In this document: positions 1-7,582 of the stretch, in pieces
How positions within the stretch are numbered: position 1 is the stretch's first letter
Layout of the letters: each line of letters begins with the position of its first letter
DNA from: a virus
DNA: 36,530 nt
Strand: one strand, 5' to 3'
IMG/VR virus record: IMGVR_UViG_3300025117_000158
Coordinates: 1 to 36,530 of that record
Made by a program: the position numbers and the translations under genes
Notes under the pieces: model-generated
Seen by the model: only the letters and a program-made list of their open reading frames with translations
The model's database searches: none
Told to the model about the DNA's origin: nothing

Positions 1-93
1 CGGGACCTGATCCCGTGGGAGCAATTACCCGAGAAGCAGAAGGACATTAACCGGCACGCTTTTGACGCCCTGATCGCCTATCTCACCGAGTAG
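1..93 (+). CDS. C-terminus of a truncated hypothetical phage protein
   Basis: The window opens inside a gene. Reading from base 1 gives 30 codons ending in TAG at 91-93. The visible tail (DLIPWEQLPEKQKDINRHAF) has the pattern 'pW..Lpe.qKd.nr..f..l..yL', often seen at the end of small phage proteins with RyR-like domains. That resemblance is from memory and rests on only 30 residues. The Shine-Dalgarno sequence of the next gene overlaps this stop codon (TAGGAGG), so the two are probably co-transcribed. Function unassigned. Confidence 0.6.
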   Translation, partial: RDLIPWEQLPEKQKDINRHAFDALIAYLTE

Positions 94-101
94 GAGGAAA
101 C

Positions 102-1016
102 GTGAAACCGATAACGCGAAGCGATGATGAGAGGCTGGGATTTTCTGATGCGAGTCACGGGTACGAGGGCGTCCTGCACGAGGCCCTGAAAGCCGTGATC
201 GCAGAGAGGGACAAACTCAAAGATGGTCACTGTAAAGACTGCTGTTGCGCCCGTTCATGGGAGGCGTTAGGGATCTACGAACTTACCAATATGAGCATAC
301 CAGAGCATATCGCCGCCCTCCGCGCCGACCTTGCCGCCGCCCTCGCCCAACTCGCGGACGAGAAACAGAAGGTTGCCAACCTCGAAGAATATATGCTCAA
401 AGGTGTCGCGTTCAGGGATGATTTGCAAGCCCGTCTCGCGGAGAAGGGGGGGCAGGTGTGCAGGGCGAGGAAGTTGCTGAAGAACGTAGAGAAGGCGATA
501 AATGATTCCATCCGCTTGGAGCAGCCGAGTTTTGATATGCCGCCCGAACCGGCAACGCAGCGAGATCACGAAGCGGGGATGATATGCGCCATGATTCAAG
601 ACGAACTCGCCCTTGCCTCTTCGACCCCCTGCGCTCACGCGAAAGAGGCGGAGAGGCTGCGGGAGGAACTTGGATTAGCGAGAACTTACGGATGCCCCTG
701 TTGTTCGGATTTAAGGGAAGCAGGAGAGGGGGCGCTGGCTTCTATTAACGAACGAATTCGTCAAAAGCGGGCTGAAGGATGGACTGCTGACCATGACGCG
801 AAACACGAAGACCAAGAGTTGGCGGTCGTGGCTGCTTGCTATGCCGCAAATGGGACTTACGCTCCCGCCATAGACTGGCCCGAAACGTGGGCGTCAGAAT
901 GGGACAAAAGAAAGAAGCATAACAGGGAGAAACAACTGGCAATAGCAGCGGCATTATGTATGGCAGAAATAGACCGATTAGCCGAACTCCGCCGAAGAAT
1001 GGTGTATCACAAATGA
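102..1016 (+). CDS. Hypothetical coiled-coil phage protein with Cys clusters
   Basis: 304 aa starting at GTG 102, 5 bases after an AGGAGG Shine-Dalgarno. The protein is rich in Ala, Glu, Leu, Arg and Lys. Residues of about 65-110 look like a coiled coil (AALRADLAAALAQLADEKQK and onward), followed by further helical stretches. Two Cys clusters are visible: CKDCCC near residue 45 and CPCC near residue 198, which could bind a metal. This layout resembles the modular Ea22/Ead-type accessory proteins of lambdoid phages, but I cannot assign a family. The stop codon TGA overlaps the ATG of the downstream HNH gene. Confidence 0.75.
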   Translation: MKPITRSDDERLGFSDASHGYEGVLHEALKAVIAERDKLKDGHCKDCCCARSWEALGIYELTNMSIPEHIAALRADLAAALAQLADEKQKVANLEEYMLKGVAFRDDLQARLAEKGGQVCRARKLLKNVEKAINDSIRLEQPSFDMPPEPATQRDHEAGMICAMIQDELALASSTPCAHAKEAERLREELGLARTYGCPCCSDLREAGEGALASINERIRQKRAEGWTADHDAKHEDQELAVVAACYAANGTYAPAIDWPETWASEWDKRKKHNREKQLAIAAALCMAEIDRLAELRRRMVYHK

Positions 1017-1405
1017 GTGAATGTGCGATTTGGGGCGGTTCAATAATGAGCAGAGGATACGGAATACATGGTAAGAAATTGGCCCACAGGATCGCATGGG
1101 AATCCAATTATGGTCCTATCCCCACCGGGATGTGGGTATTACATCGTTGTGATAACCCTCCATGCATCAACCCGGAACATTTATTTTTGGGGACAAGATC
1201 CGACAACATGATTGATTGCACAATAAAAAACAGGTTGCCGCAGAGAAAATTATCTCCCAATGATGTTATCGCAATACGAGAATATTCATCCATAGGGATT
1301 AACGCCACATTGCTTTCCGAAAAATATGGCGTTTCACAGAGATCAGTGTTGCGAATACTACATGGGGAAACGTGGTCCCATGTCCGCCGCCGCGCAGGGG
1401 GGTGA
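1013..1405 (+). CDS. HNH endonuclease (HNH_3 / homing type)
   Basis: 130 aa starting at ATG 1013, which overlaps the previous TGA (ATGA). An in-frame upstream extension to 956 is possible but would overlap the previous gene by 61 bases. Residues 25-66 carry the HNH_3 signature: HRIAWE, then GPIPTGM, then VLHRCDNPPCINPEHL (H44, N53, H56), then GTRSDNM. The C-terminal part (LSPNDVIAIREYSS to GVSQRSVLRILHGE) looks like the helix-turn-helix DNA-recognition tail common in free-standing phage homing endonucleases. Such enzymes nick or cut DNA and spread themselves. The broken small ORF just downstream (1473-1652) fits a disturbed insertion site. Overall AT content seems higher than its neighbours, also consistent with a mobile gene. 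Confidence 0.9.
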   Translation: MSECAIWGGSIMSRGYGIHGKKLAHRIAWESNYGPIPTGMWVLHRCDNPPCINPEHLFLGTRSDNMIDCTIKNRLPQRKLSPNDVIAIREYSSIGINATLLSEKYGVSQRSVLRILHGETWSHVRRRAGG

Positions 1406-1472
1406 GTAGGCGGTTCAGTAATATGTCAGGCGCTACAACACCAAACTCGTCGAAGCCAACGGAGGAAAAGTG

Positions 1473-1652
1473 ATGGACCTGTCCAAGCCTGACACGCTCT
1501 GCGTCTACTGCGGTACCGACCTTGGAGATTTGGCCTAGGCAGAGGAATTGCTACAGGAAATGGTCGATGCCGTGAAGAAGGGACCGGCGACGTACGACAT
1601 GAGGTACAAAGTAATCTCTTTTCTCAACCGTCGTAGGCGAGTTTATCCTTGA
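1473..1652 (+). pseudogene. Small gene interrupted by an in-frame amber codon
   Basis: ATG 1473, preceded by GGAGG (1461-1465), opens a frame that encodes 21 residues including CVYC, stops at TAG 1536-1538, then continues in the same frame without another stop for 37 codons to TGA 1650-1652. The downstream half (GPATYDMRYKVISFLNRRRR) reads like real protein. The same frame extends upstream of the ATG to about 1422 with sensible residues but no start codon. I read this as a remnant of a small gene in decay next to the HNH gene. Alternatives are a 21-aa peptide, or amber readthrough. TAG ends other genes here (for example 93 and 13104), so a recoded genome is unlikely. Confidence 0.5.
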
Positions 1653-1686
1653 CATCCCGGAACCGATGTAGTACCGTGGACAGTAC

Positions 1687-1947
1687 ATGCCCCGACACGA
1701 CTACGCACAAACGAAACGACGGAGAGCGGCCCGTAGAGCGACAGGGAAGTGCGTTGCATGTTGCAAGCCCTCATTGAAGTACCGGTGCCCGACGTGCAAC
1801 GGGAAGAAGAACCGGAACTGGAACAAGGTACGGCGGGAGATGGTCGGTCGCTGTGCTCACTGTCTCAAGCCTTTGCCCGAGCACCGGAAGGTGTTCAAGA
1901 CGTGCGGCTGGTGTTCGGAGAACCGACTCGATAAGAAGGGATGGTAA
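1687..1947 (+). CDS. Small basic zinc-ribbon protein
   Basis: 86 aa, very rich in Arg and Lys. Four Cys knuckles are visible: CVACC (residue 22), CPTC (34), CAHC (56) and CGWC (73). This spacing suggests two zinc-binding ribbons, so the protein probably binds nucleic acid or is a small structural zinc protein. No clear Shine-Dalgarno precedes the ATG. The stop TAA is followed at once by the ATG of the next gene (TAAATG). The family is not recognised; a role in transcription or recombination is only an inference from charge and zinc knuckles. Confidence 0.75.
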   Translation: MPRHDYAQTKRRRAARRATGKCVACCKPSLKYRCPTCNGKKNRNWNKVRREMVGRCAHCLKPLPEHRKVFKTCGWCSENRLDKKGW

Positions 1948-2340
1948 ATGGACCGCAGACATAAATGGGGCGAAGGGGTTAGGGGGAAGGACCAACATTT
2001 CCACTATACGTGTCGTGTGTGCGGAAAGAAAGCGAAGAGATATGATCTTGACGTGCTTTTAACGTGGGCGTGGATGAAATACGCCCCAAAACTTACGAGC
2101 AATATATTCAAAAGATTCCCGTTAGGTAGGGTAAAAAAAGCGTTGGGGGTCTCTTATGGAAGTAGTTACTTGGGCGCTTCCAAAGTCGGGAAATTGCCAG
2201 ATATATCTTGCGGGGGACTGGCACTACGGTGCGTTGACCTGTTCCCGGTCTTCCATCAAGCAGATGGTCACGGCGATCGCCGGGGAGAAAGACGCACTCC
2301 TTATTCTCATGGGCGATCTGATCGAAGCGATCACACCTGA
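1948..2340 (+). CDS. Hypothetical protein with one CxxC knuckle, probably frame-shifted at its C-terminus
   Basis: 130 aa beginning directly after the previous stop (TAAATG). The first 70 or so residues look like real protein: YTCRVCGKKAKRYDLDVLL carries a CxxC, and RFPLGRVKKALGV follows. From about residue 70 the frame runs 185 bases into the metallophosphoesterase gene in another frame, and the residues become Arg/His/Asp-rich, as expected of an out-of-frame read. The true gene may have ended near 2150 and lost its stop by an indel, or the overlap is genuine. Function unknown. Confidence 0.55.
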   Translation: MDRRHKWGEGVRGKDQHFHYTCRVCGKKAKRYDLDVLLTWAWMKYAPKLTSNIFKRFPLGRVKKALGVSYGSSYLGASKVGKLPDISCGGLALRCVDLFPVFHQADGHGDRRGERRTPYSHGRSDRSDHT

Positions 2341-3028
2341 CGACCGGAGATGGCAGACGACTTCCGTGGATTGGCAAAGCAAGCTCTATACACCGGGAGA
2401 ACAGGCGGCGGCGATCATCCGGGACTTGGCTTCGCTTAAAGGCCGGATACCGGTCATCCTTGCAGGAAACCACGAGTGGCGGTTGATGAACGTCGAGTGC
2501 TTCCCACAGACCATCGCAACCGTTCTTGGGTCCGAGTACGGCGGGTCGTCTGCCGTCGTCCACTTCGAATGGGAGAAGAAGACCGCTTTTCGTGTCCATG
2601 TTTCGCACGGCGGCTGGACCCCGAACTCCAACGCGAAGGATGTCGTTCAGCAGGACGCGAACATGCGGGCGACGTTGAAGATGAAGCTCCAGGATCAGGT
2701 CGGTGACTGCATTGCTCATTTCTGCGGACACGGGCATCGCTTGATGCTCCAGCCTCCGACGGCGCACCGGCAGTTGTACATCACCACGACAAAGGCGGGG
2801 AAGATCAACCAGAACTATAAAGTTTCGGCGGTTCAGAGCGCGGAATATCTCCACCCGGACACTCGTTGGTTTGGTATGTGCGGCTCGTTCCTCAAGCTCT
2901 ACTCGCCTCCCGGAAGCAAATCGATCGGGTACGCGGAAATGGTGGGCTACCGCCCAAATGAGATTGGTTGCCTACGGGCTGTAGTGCGGGGGGGTCAGCT
3001 TGTGAACGTAGAAAAGTTGGTTTATTGA
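2156..3028 (+). CDS. Calcineurin-like metallophosphoesterase
   Basis: 290 aa. The metal-binding motifs of the calcineurin-like phosphoesterase superfamily are all present and in order: GDWH (D21, H23), MGDLIE (D54), AGNHEW (N105, H106, E107), then VSHGGW and a final GHGH. These residues hold two metal ions and hydrolyse phosphoesters. Phage members are usually placed near replication genes and may act as nucleases, phosphatases or DNA/RNA end-processing enzymes; the substrate cannot be read here. The start ATG 2156 has a G-rich stretch (TTGGGGGT) about 6 bases upstream. The C-terminal 60 residues (after HPDTRWFGMCGSF) extend beyond the catalytic fold. The gene sits two genes before a small membrane peptide and upstream of the DNA polymerase. 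Confidence 0.9.
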   Translation: MEVVTWALPKSGNCQIYLAGDWHYGALTCSRSSIKQMVTAIAGEKDALLILMGDLIEAITPDDRRWQTTSVDWQSKLYTPGEQAAAIIRDLASLKGRIPVILAGNHEWRLMNVECFPQTIATVLGSEYGGSSAVVHFEWEKKTAFRVHVSHGGWTPNSNAKDVVQQDANMRATLKMKLQDQVGDCIAHFCGHGHRLMLQPPTAHRQLYITTTKAGKINQNYKVSAVQSAEYLHPDTRWFGMCGSFLKLYSPPGSKSIGYAEMVGYRPNEIGCLRAVVRGGQLVNVEKLVY

Positions 3029-3029
3029 G

Positions 3030-3083
3030 ATGGAATATCTCATCATAATCATCCTGCTTTTAATTCTATTCAAAGACTTTTAG
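3030..3083 (+). CDS. 17-residue hydrophobic (transmembrane) micropeptide
   Basis: ATG 3030 lies one base after the metallophosphoesterase TGA (TGAGATG), and the frame reads MEYLIIIILLLILFKDF before TAG 3081-3083. The whole peptide is one hydrophobic helix with a charged residue at each end, the architecture of a single-pass membrane microprotein. Translation could follow by re-initiation after the upstream stop. Such a pure Ile/Leu run is unlikely in random sequence of this base composition, but the ORF is very short. A role cannot be assigned. Confidence 0.45.
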   Translation: MEYLIIIILLLILFKDF

Positions 3084-3096
3084 GGGGGGCCTTACC

Positions 3097-3273
3097 ATGA
3101 AAGACTTCGACCGCGTAGAACTCGGTGCCGTTCGCACGTTGAGCGAAGCGGAGTATTTCTTCAAGCGGAACCAGGGCGTTGCTGCCCGTCGGGAATTTCA
3201 TTCCCGCTACACGGAAAAGATCAAGGCCCGGTACAATAAAATATTTATGAGAAAAGGGAAGGAGGAGTTATGA
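3097..3273 (+). CDS. Small basic helical hypothetical protein
   Basis: 58 aa starting at ATG 3097 with a G-rich Shine-Dalgarno (GGGGGGGCC, 3084-3092). The sequence (DFDRVELGAVRTLSEAEYFF and onward) is mostly helical and basic toward the C-terminus, ending KGKEEL. The stop TGA 3271-3273 overlaps the ATG 3270 of the next gene, and the AAGGAGGAG within its last codons serves as that gene's ribosome binding site. Not recognised; the coupling and good ribosome signals support it as a real gene. Confidence 0.65.
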   Translation: MKDFDRVELGAVRTLSEAEYFFKRNQGVAARREFHSRYTEKIKARYNKIFMRKGKEEL

Positions 3274-3686
3274 GGATCAATGATAGAGAGTTACGTGAAA
3301 TGAAGCAAGACATCGACGCTCAATGGTTGCAGCGGGCTTCGTCCAAGTACATGTACGGCGTAAACGAAACGCTGAAAGCGGCGGGTGTGCTTCAATATCG
3401 CGTTGCGTCGTTGGACCCACCGAAAGGAGTAGAGGGGCTAAAGTTCGAGCATCATCAGTTCCCGCATCCGGAATATGATGCGAAGGCGCTCGGCGCGGAG
3501 AATTTGTTTTACGCCTTTGCTCTCTTTATGGACGCGGTGTTGCTGCGGCGTATCGAATCGATCGCACTGTTGGTGTGGAGAACCCCCCCGGAAATCTGCG
3601 CGGCGCGGGATTTCGACACCTACAATATGGATTATGCTATTTATTGCCGTGTGTCCGTGTGGTTGAACAAGGGGGAAGAGCTGTGA
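3270..3686 (+). CDS. Hypothetical protein, paralogue of the 9903-10349 product
   Basis: 138 aa, start ATG 3270 overlapping the previous stop and preceded by AAGGAGGAG. From DIDAQWL at residue 14 it aligns along its full length with the product of 9903-10349: shared blocks are DIDAQWL, MxGVNETLKxAGV, EHHxFPxP, LFYAFxLFxD, LRRIES, VVWRTxPEI, ARDFD and YCRxSV. The N-termini differ completely: MRINDRELREMKQ here, a Dam-methyltransferase-like stretch there. The family is not recognised and no catalytic motif stands out. Conservation of both copies suggests both are used. The stop TGA overlaps the GTG of the polymerase gene. Confidence 0.75.
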   Translation: MRINDRELREMKQDIDAQWLQRASSKYMYGVNETLKAAGVLQYRVASLDPPKGVEGLKFEHHQFPHPEYDAKALGAENLFYAFALFMDAVLLRRIESIALLVWRTPPEICAARDFDTYNMDYAIYCRVSVWLNKGEEL

Positions 3687-5572
3687 TCCTCGTTGTGGAT
3701 TTCGAAACTTTTTTCGATAAGGAGTACAGTCTCAAGCGGCTCACGACCGAGGAATACATCCGTGATCCCCGGTTCAAGGTTCACGGCGTCGGTCTGAAAG
3801 CCAACGACCAGCCGTCCGCATACATCTGGACGGATGTCAAAGGCTTCTTGAACCAGATCGACTGGAGTAAGGCGTTCGTTCTTTGTCACAATACTCGGTT
3901 CGACGGAGCGATTCTTTCGTGGCGATACGGCATCCGTCCGAAGTTCTTACTCGACACTCTGTCTATGGCGAGGGCCGTGTTCCCGCATGAGTCCGGTTCA
4001 CTCGCAAACCTGTCCAAGCTCTGCGGCCTCGGTGAAAAGGGCAACGACCTTGTGAACTTCGCCGGGAAGCGGGACCTGACCGAAGAAGAACAAGTTGCCC
4101 TCGGCCTGTATTGCATGAACGACGTGGACTTGACGTACAAGTTATTTCAGACCATGAAGTCGAAGGTTGCACCTTCGGAACTAAAAGTCATTGACCAGAC
4201 TTTAAGGATGTTTACTGAACCCGTCTTAGAGCTGGACGAGAAGGTCTTGTTCGACCACTTGCAGAAGATCCAGGTGAAGCAGGCGCAACTCCTCGACGGT
4301 CGTGACCTGACCGGGTTAAGGAGCAATCCTCAATTCGCGAAACAACTCGTGGCCCTCGGCGTAGATCCTCCGACAAAGATCTCGGCCCGAACGCAGAAAG
4401 TGACCTTCGCCTTTGCCAAGACGGACGAGGGAATGCTGTCGTTACTCGAACACCCCGACGTAGAGGTGCAAGCCCTCGCCGCCGCACGGCTTGGGGTCAA
4501 GAGTTCGATCGAGGAGACGAGGACGAAAGCGTTCTTGGGCATCTCAGAGAGGGGTGCGTTCCCTATCGCCTTGGATTACTTCGGCGCGAGAAATTCTTCG
4601 AGGTTCGGAGGGGCGGAAAAAACCAACATACAAAATCTCCCTCGCGGCGGGGAACTTCGTAAGGCGATCATCGCTCCTGCGGGGCATGTCCTTGTGGTCA
4701 GCGATTTCTCCGCGATCGAGGCCCGCGTCTCGGCGTGGCAAGCGGGGCAAGCCGATCTTTTAGAGCAGTTTCGAAACGGAGAAGATGTATACTGTCAATT
4801 TGCATCCCGCGTCTACGCCAAGAAGGTCACGAAGAAGGACCATCCAAAGGAGCGAGCGATCGGAAAAGCGTCGATTCTCGGAATGTCCTACGGTATGGGG
4901 TGGAGAAAGGCGGCGGCGTGGGTTCTTTCCGGGCCGTTGGGTATGCCTCCGATCACGTTCGGCAGAGATGATCTCGACGCGATGGGCGGGTACTTGGACA
5001 CGAAACTCGATGTTAAGGGCGTCACCACGAAGTTGACCGGTATTCCGCTTCAGATTCATTGCTCCGCCACGAAACATCTGGTGGACTCGTACCGGCAGAC
5101 GTATACGAAGATCCCCGATTATTGGCGGACCTGTAATCGCATCCTCGACTGCATGTATCGTGGGGTGAAGCATCAGTTCGGCGTTCTTTCAACCGACCAC
5201 GAGCGACTGCTTCTGCCGAACGGCCTTTCGATCCACTACAAGGGGCTGACGCAGGATGGCGACTCGTGGTGGTACGTCGGGAAGAAAGGACGGCAAGATG
5301 TAAAGCAGCACATATTTGGAAGCAAGATTTTCGAGAACAGCATTCAAGCTCTTTCGCGGATCGTAATGACCGACGCCATGCTCGAAATCGGGAAGCTCTA
5401 CAAGGTCGTAATGACTGTCCACGACGAAATAGTCGTCTGTGTCCGGGAAGACCTCGCGGAAAAAGCGGCGTGGGTCATGGGCGAAATAATGAGCAAAGCC
5501 CCTGCCTGGTGTAAAGACCTGCCGGTTGCCTGTGAGATCGGAATCGGCAGATCATATGGTGAAACTAAGTGA
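3683..5572 (+). CDS. polA-like: Family A DNA polymerase with 3'-5' exonuclease
   Basis: 629 aa from GTG 3683 (GTGA overlap). An extension to 3575 is open but would run through the previous gene. The N-terminal RNase H-fold proofreading exonuclease has motif I VVDFET (D6, E8), motif II HNTRFDGA (D74) and motif III YCMND (Y143, D147). The polymerase palm/fingers have motif A VVSDFSAIEAR (D341, E346), motif B R391 to K395 and Y403 (RAIGKASILGMSYGMGW), and motif C VHDE (H580, D581, E582). There is no 5'-3' exonuclease domain, as in T7 and many other phage replicases. It synthesises the phage DNA with the primase-helicase at 13351 and the SNF2 helicase at 8344. All catalytic residues are intact. 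Confidence 0.96.
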   Translation: MILVVDFETFFDKEYSLKRLTTEEYIRDPRFKVHGVGLKANDQPSAYIWTDVKGFLNQIDWSKAFVLCHNTRFDGAILSWRYGIRPKFLLDTLSMARAVFPHESGSLANLSKLCGLGEKGNDLVNFAGKRDLTEEEQVALGLYCMNDVDLTYKLFQTMKSKVAPSELKVIDQTLRMFTEPVLELDEKVLFDHLQKIQVKQAQLLDGRDLTGLRSNPQFAKQLVALGVDPPTKISARTQKVTFAFAKTDEGMLSLLEHPDVEVQALAAARLGVKSSIEETRTKAFLGISERGAFPIALDYFGARNSSRFGGAEKTNIQNLPRGGELRKAIIAPAGHVLVVSDFSAIEARVSAWQAGQADLLEQFRNGEDVYCQFASRVYAKKVTKKDHPKERAIGKASILGMSYGMGWRKAAAWVLSGPLGMPPITFGRDDLDAMGGYLDTKLDVKGVTTKLTGIPLQIHCSATKHLVDSYRQTYTKIPDYWRTCNRILDCMYRGVKHQFGVLSTDHERLLLPNGLSIHYKGLTQDGDSWWYVGKKGRQDVKQHIFGSKIFENSIQALSRIVMTDAMLEIGKLYKVVMTVHDEIVVCVREDLAEKAAWVMGEIMSKAPAWCKDLPVACEIGIGRSYGETK

Positions 5573-6675
5573 CCGCCTACTACAACGAGTTCGACCCCAA
5601 AGCCGCATCTTGGCTTCGTGAGTTAATCAAGCAAGGCCATATCGCCCCCGGCGAAGTGGATGAAAGGAGCATCGTTGAAGTCCGACCTGATGACCTTGTG
5701 GGATACGATCAGTGCCACTTCTTTGCTGGCATCGGAGTGTGGAGCCACGCGCTCCGAAAGGCCGGTTGGCCTGATGACAGACAAGTCTGGACCGGCTCCT
5801 GCCCTTGTCAACCATTCTCCGCCGCAGGAAAACGGGGCGGCACCGACGACGCTCGGCATCTCTGGCCCGAGTTCTTCCGTCTCATCGCGGAGTGCCGACC
5901 TGTCACGGTCTTTGGCGAACAGGTTGCGAGCAAGGACGGACTCGCTTGGCTCGACGCTGTACACGCTGACCTGGAAGGAGCGGACTACGCCGTCGGGGCG
6001 GTCGATACCTGCGCTGCGGGCTTCGGTGCGCCGCACATCCGGCAACGACTGTACTTCGTGGCCGACGCCGAATGCGGGGCCTCAGAACGACACGGACAGC
6101 CGGTGGGAGGAGAGGCGCGAGGAGATCAAGGCGTCAGGGAAATACGGGCCGGGGCACAACGGATTCGGGATGACGTTGGGGATGGCTTCGACTCTTGCTT
6201 CGTGGCCGACGCCGACGACGAGGGATCACAAGGACGGAGACGAGAACAGTTGCAAGAACGTGCCAGTAAATGCGCTATTGGGCAGGACGGTGGTGTTGGC
6301 GAGTTGGCCGACGACCCAGACGCGAGACGCACACGGAGCATTCAAGAACCACAGCAAGGGCGGGAGGGATATGTCGAGCGAGGCAAATCTGGCTTTTTGG
6401 CCGACTCCGATGGCGGGGACGCCCGCTCAGAAGGGATACAACGAGGCAGGGAACACGGACAGCAGCCGCAAGACCGTGGCCCTTGTAATGGATTTTGGTC
6501 CAACGCCGCCTGGATCCCCTGCCGGGACGGTAAGTGGAGGGCAGTTGAACCCGGCACATTCCCGTTGGCTAATGGGTCTCCCGCCCGAGTGGGACGACTG
6601 CGGGGTTACGGCAATGCTATCGTTGCGCCGCAAGCGATCGAGTTTGTGAGAGCCTATAAGGAGGTGGTCGGTTGA
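5569..6675 (+). CDS. DNA (cytosine-5) methyltransferase
   Basis: 368 aa from GTG 5569 (GTGA overlap with the polymerase stop). C5-methyltransferase motifs appear in order: motif I FFAGIG (F52-G56), motif [13 protein letters not shown] with the catalytic C80, motif VI as FGEQVAS (E117; the usual ENV is GEQV), motif VIII RQR (158-160) and motif X YGNAIV near the C-terminus. Between VIII and X lies the target-recognition region, unusually full of repeated Ala-Asp pairs (VADAE, VADADDE, LADDPD, LADSDG). It probably methylates phage DNA to escape host restriction, or mimics host marking; the target site cannot be read. A 329-aa frame overlaps it almost completely (5660-6649). Confidence 0.93.
   Translation: MTAYYNEFDPKAASWLRELIKQGHIAPGEVDERSIVEVRPDDLVGYDQCHFFAGIGVWSHALRKAGWPDDRQVWTGSCPCQPFSAAGKRGGTDDARHLWPEFFRLIAECRPVTVFGEQVASKDGLAWLDAVHADLEGADYAVGAVDTCAAGFGAPHIRQRLYFVADAECGASERHGQPVGGEARGDQGVREIRAGAQRIRDDVGDGFDSCFVADADDEGSQGRRREQLQERASKCAIGQDGGVGELADDPDARRTRSIQEPQQGREGYVERGKSGFLADSDGGDARSEGIQRGREHGQQPQDRGPCNGFWSNAAWIPCRDGKWRAVEPGTFPLANGSPARVGRLRGYGNAIVAPQAIEFVRAYKEVVG
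5660..6649 (+). CDS. Long ORF nested in the methyltransferase gene (second frame)
   Basis: 329 codons open in another frame of the methyltransferase gene, from ATG 5660 to 6649. It is not a random-looking shadow: it contains regular repeats of SWPTP ([43 protein letters not shown]) and ends in a Trp-rich block ([18 protein letters not shown]). The repeats arise because TGGCCGACGCCG reads W-P-T-P here and A-D-A in the methyltransferase frame. From memory, proteins with these same blocks ([37 protein letters not shown]) recur widely in phage and prophage annotations. No Shine-Dalgarno is evident before 5660, and translation is unproven. The enzyme frame is certainly functional; this one may be or may be a by-product of it. 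Confidence 0.4.
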   Translation: MKGASLKSDLMTLWDTISATSLLASECGATRSERPVGLMTDKSGPAPALVNHSPPQENGAAPTTLGISGPSSSVSSRSADLSRSLANRLRARTDSLGSTLYTLTWKERTTPSGRSIPALRASVRRTSGNDCTSWPTPNAGPQNDTDSRWEERREEIKASGKYGPGHNGFGMTLGMASTLASWPTPTTRDHKDGDENSCKNVPVNALLGRTVVLASWPTTQTRDAHGAFKNHSKGGRDMSSEANLAFWPTPMAGTPAQKGYNEAGNTDSSRKTVALVMDFGPTPPGSPAGTVSGGQLNPAHSRWLMGLPPEWDDCGVTAMLSLRRKRSSL

Positions 6676-6887
6676 AAACGCTTATCCGGCTCAAGAAAGA
6701 CATGGCTGCGATCGTCTTCACCCCGCAGGGGTGTCAGCTCGTCTACCCCGAGGGGACGGATACGGACCTCCAGCATGTGTCGCTGGCGGCGTCCGTGACG
6801 ATGGCGATCCAATACGAGGTCTTTGTGCAGTCGATGTTCGCGTTCCTAAAAGACGTGACGACGGAAGAGAAAGGAGTAACGCATTGA
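6672..6887 (+). CDS. Small hypothetical protein
   Basis: 71 aa with a TTG start at 6672 inside the previous stop (TTGA), preceded by AAGGAGG (6659-6665). The first half looks like beta strands (LIRLKKDMAAIVFTPQGCQL), the second half helical (VTMAIQYEVFVQSMFAFLKD). The pattern resembles small phage proteins that sit beside recombination genes, but I cannot name a family. The stop overlaps the TTG start of the nuclease gene in the same way, and an AAGGAG within its last codons would drive that gene. Confidence 0.65.
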   Translation: MKTLIRLKKDMAAIVFTPQGCQLVYPEGTDTDLQHVSLAASVTMAIQYEVFVQSMFAFLKDVTTEEKGVTH

Positions 6888-7582
6888 TTGTGCTGAATGC
6901 TAAAGGCAAGCCCTTCTCCTGGTCCTACTCGTCTCTGTCCGAGTTCGAATCTTGCCCCGCCCGGTACGCCGCGAAGCGGTTTTACTGCACGACCGTTGAG
7001 GCCCCGACCGAGGCTACGATCTGGGGAACTCGGGTCCATAAAGCCTTCGAAGAGCGTATCCGTGATGGCAAGCCGTTCCCCGAGGACTTTCCGCCGACCT
7101 ACGAGCCGTGGGCGAAGGTTCTAAGTCAACTGCCCGGAGAGAAACAGTTCGAACGACAGTTCGCCGTCACGAAGAACCACGTCCCTTGCGGTTGGTACGC
7201 AGGCACCGGACGAGGCGTCGTCGACCTGCTCATCTTGCACGAAGATACCGCCACGATCATCGACTACAAGACCGGCAAGAAAAAGGATGACAACACCCAG
7301 TTGGAACTTTTTGCGTGGTTTGTAGCGAACGAGTACGACGTGAAGCCAGTCTTCAAGACGTTCAAGTACCGGTACATCTGGCTTAAAGACAACTCCACGA
7401 CGGGGGGTGAGTTGAAGTATCTCGACGCTAAGCTCGTAATGAATCGGATGTTGCCCCGGATCGAAGCGATGGAGCGGGCGTGGAACGCGGGAGAGTTCCC
7501 CTGTTTCCCGTCAGGTCTGTGCAACGGCTGGTGCCCCGTGGACGAATGTATCCATTGGAGGGCGAGAAAGGAGTGGAGATGA
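6884..7582 (+). CDS. PD-(D/E)XK nuclease, Cas4/AddB/RecB-like with possible Fe-S cluster
   Basis: 232 aa. I place the start at TTG 6884 (TTGA overlap, AAGGAG about 8 bases upstream); GTG 6890 is an alternative, and the open extension to 6731 lies inside the previous gene. The nuclease core is clear: GRGVVDLL (D114), TIIDYKTGKK (D127, K129) and QLELFAW (139-145). Cys24 near the N-terminus and a C-terminal cluster (CFPSGLCNGWCPVDEC) match the four-cysteine Fe-S arrangement of Cas4 and AddB nucleases. The likely role is processing DNA ends during phage recombination or replication, together with the SNF2 helicase and VRR-NUC encoded downstream. No CRISPR genes are nearby. Confidence 0.88.
   Translation: MIVLNAKGKPFSWSYSSLSEFESCPARYAAKRFYCTTVEAPTEATIWGTRVHKAFEERIRDGKPFPEDFPPTYEPWAKVLSQLPGEKQFERQFAVTKNHVPCGWYAGTGRGVVDLLILHEDTATIIDYKTGKKKDDNTQLELFAWFVANEYDVKPVFKTFKYRYIWLKDNSTTGGELKYLDAKLVMNRMLPRIEAMERAWNAGEFPCFPSGLCNGWCPVDECIHWRARKEWR

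Noticed and set aside
1473-1652. Amber codon reassigned to an amino acid throughout this phage
   Set aside because: TAG properly ends many genes here (93, 13104, and minus-strand genes ending at 16379, 20397, 21071, 21354, 30233, 34647), with overlapping starts adjusted to those stops.
6884-7582. CRISPR-associated Cas4 with an array
   Set aside because: The nuclease is Cas4/AddB-like, but no repeat-spacer array or other cas gene is visible; phage recombination nucleases share this fold.
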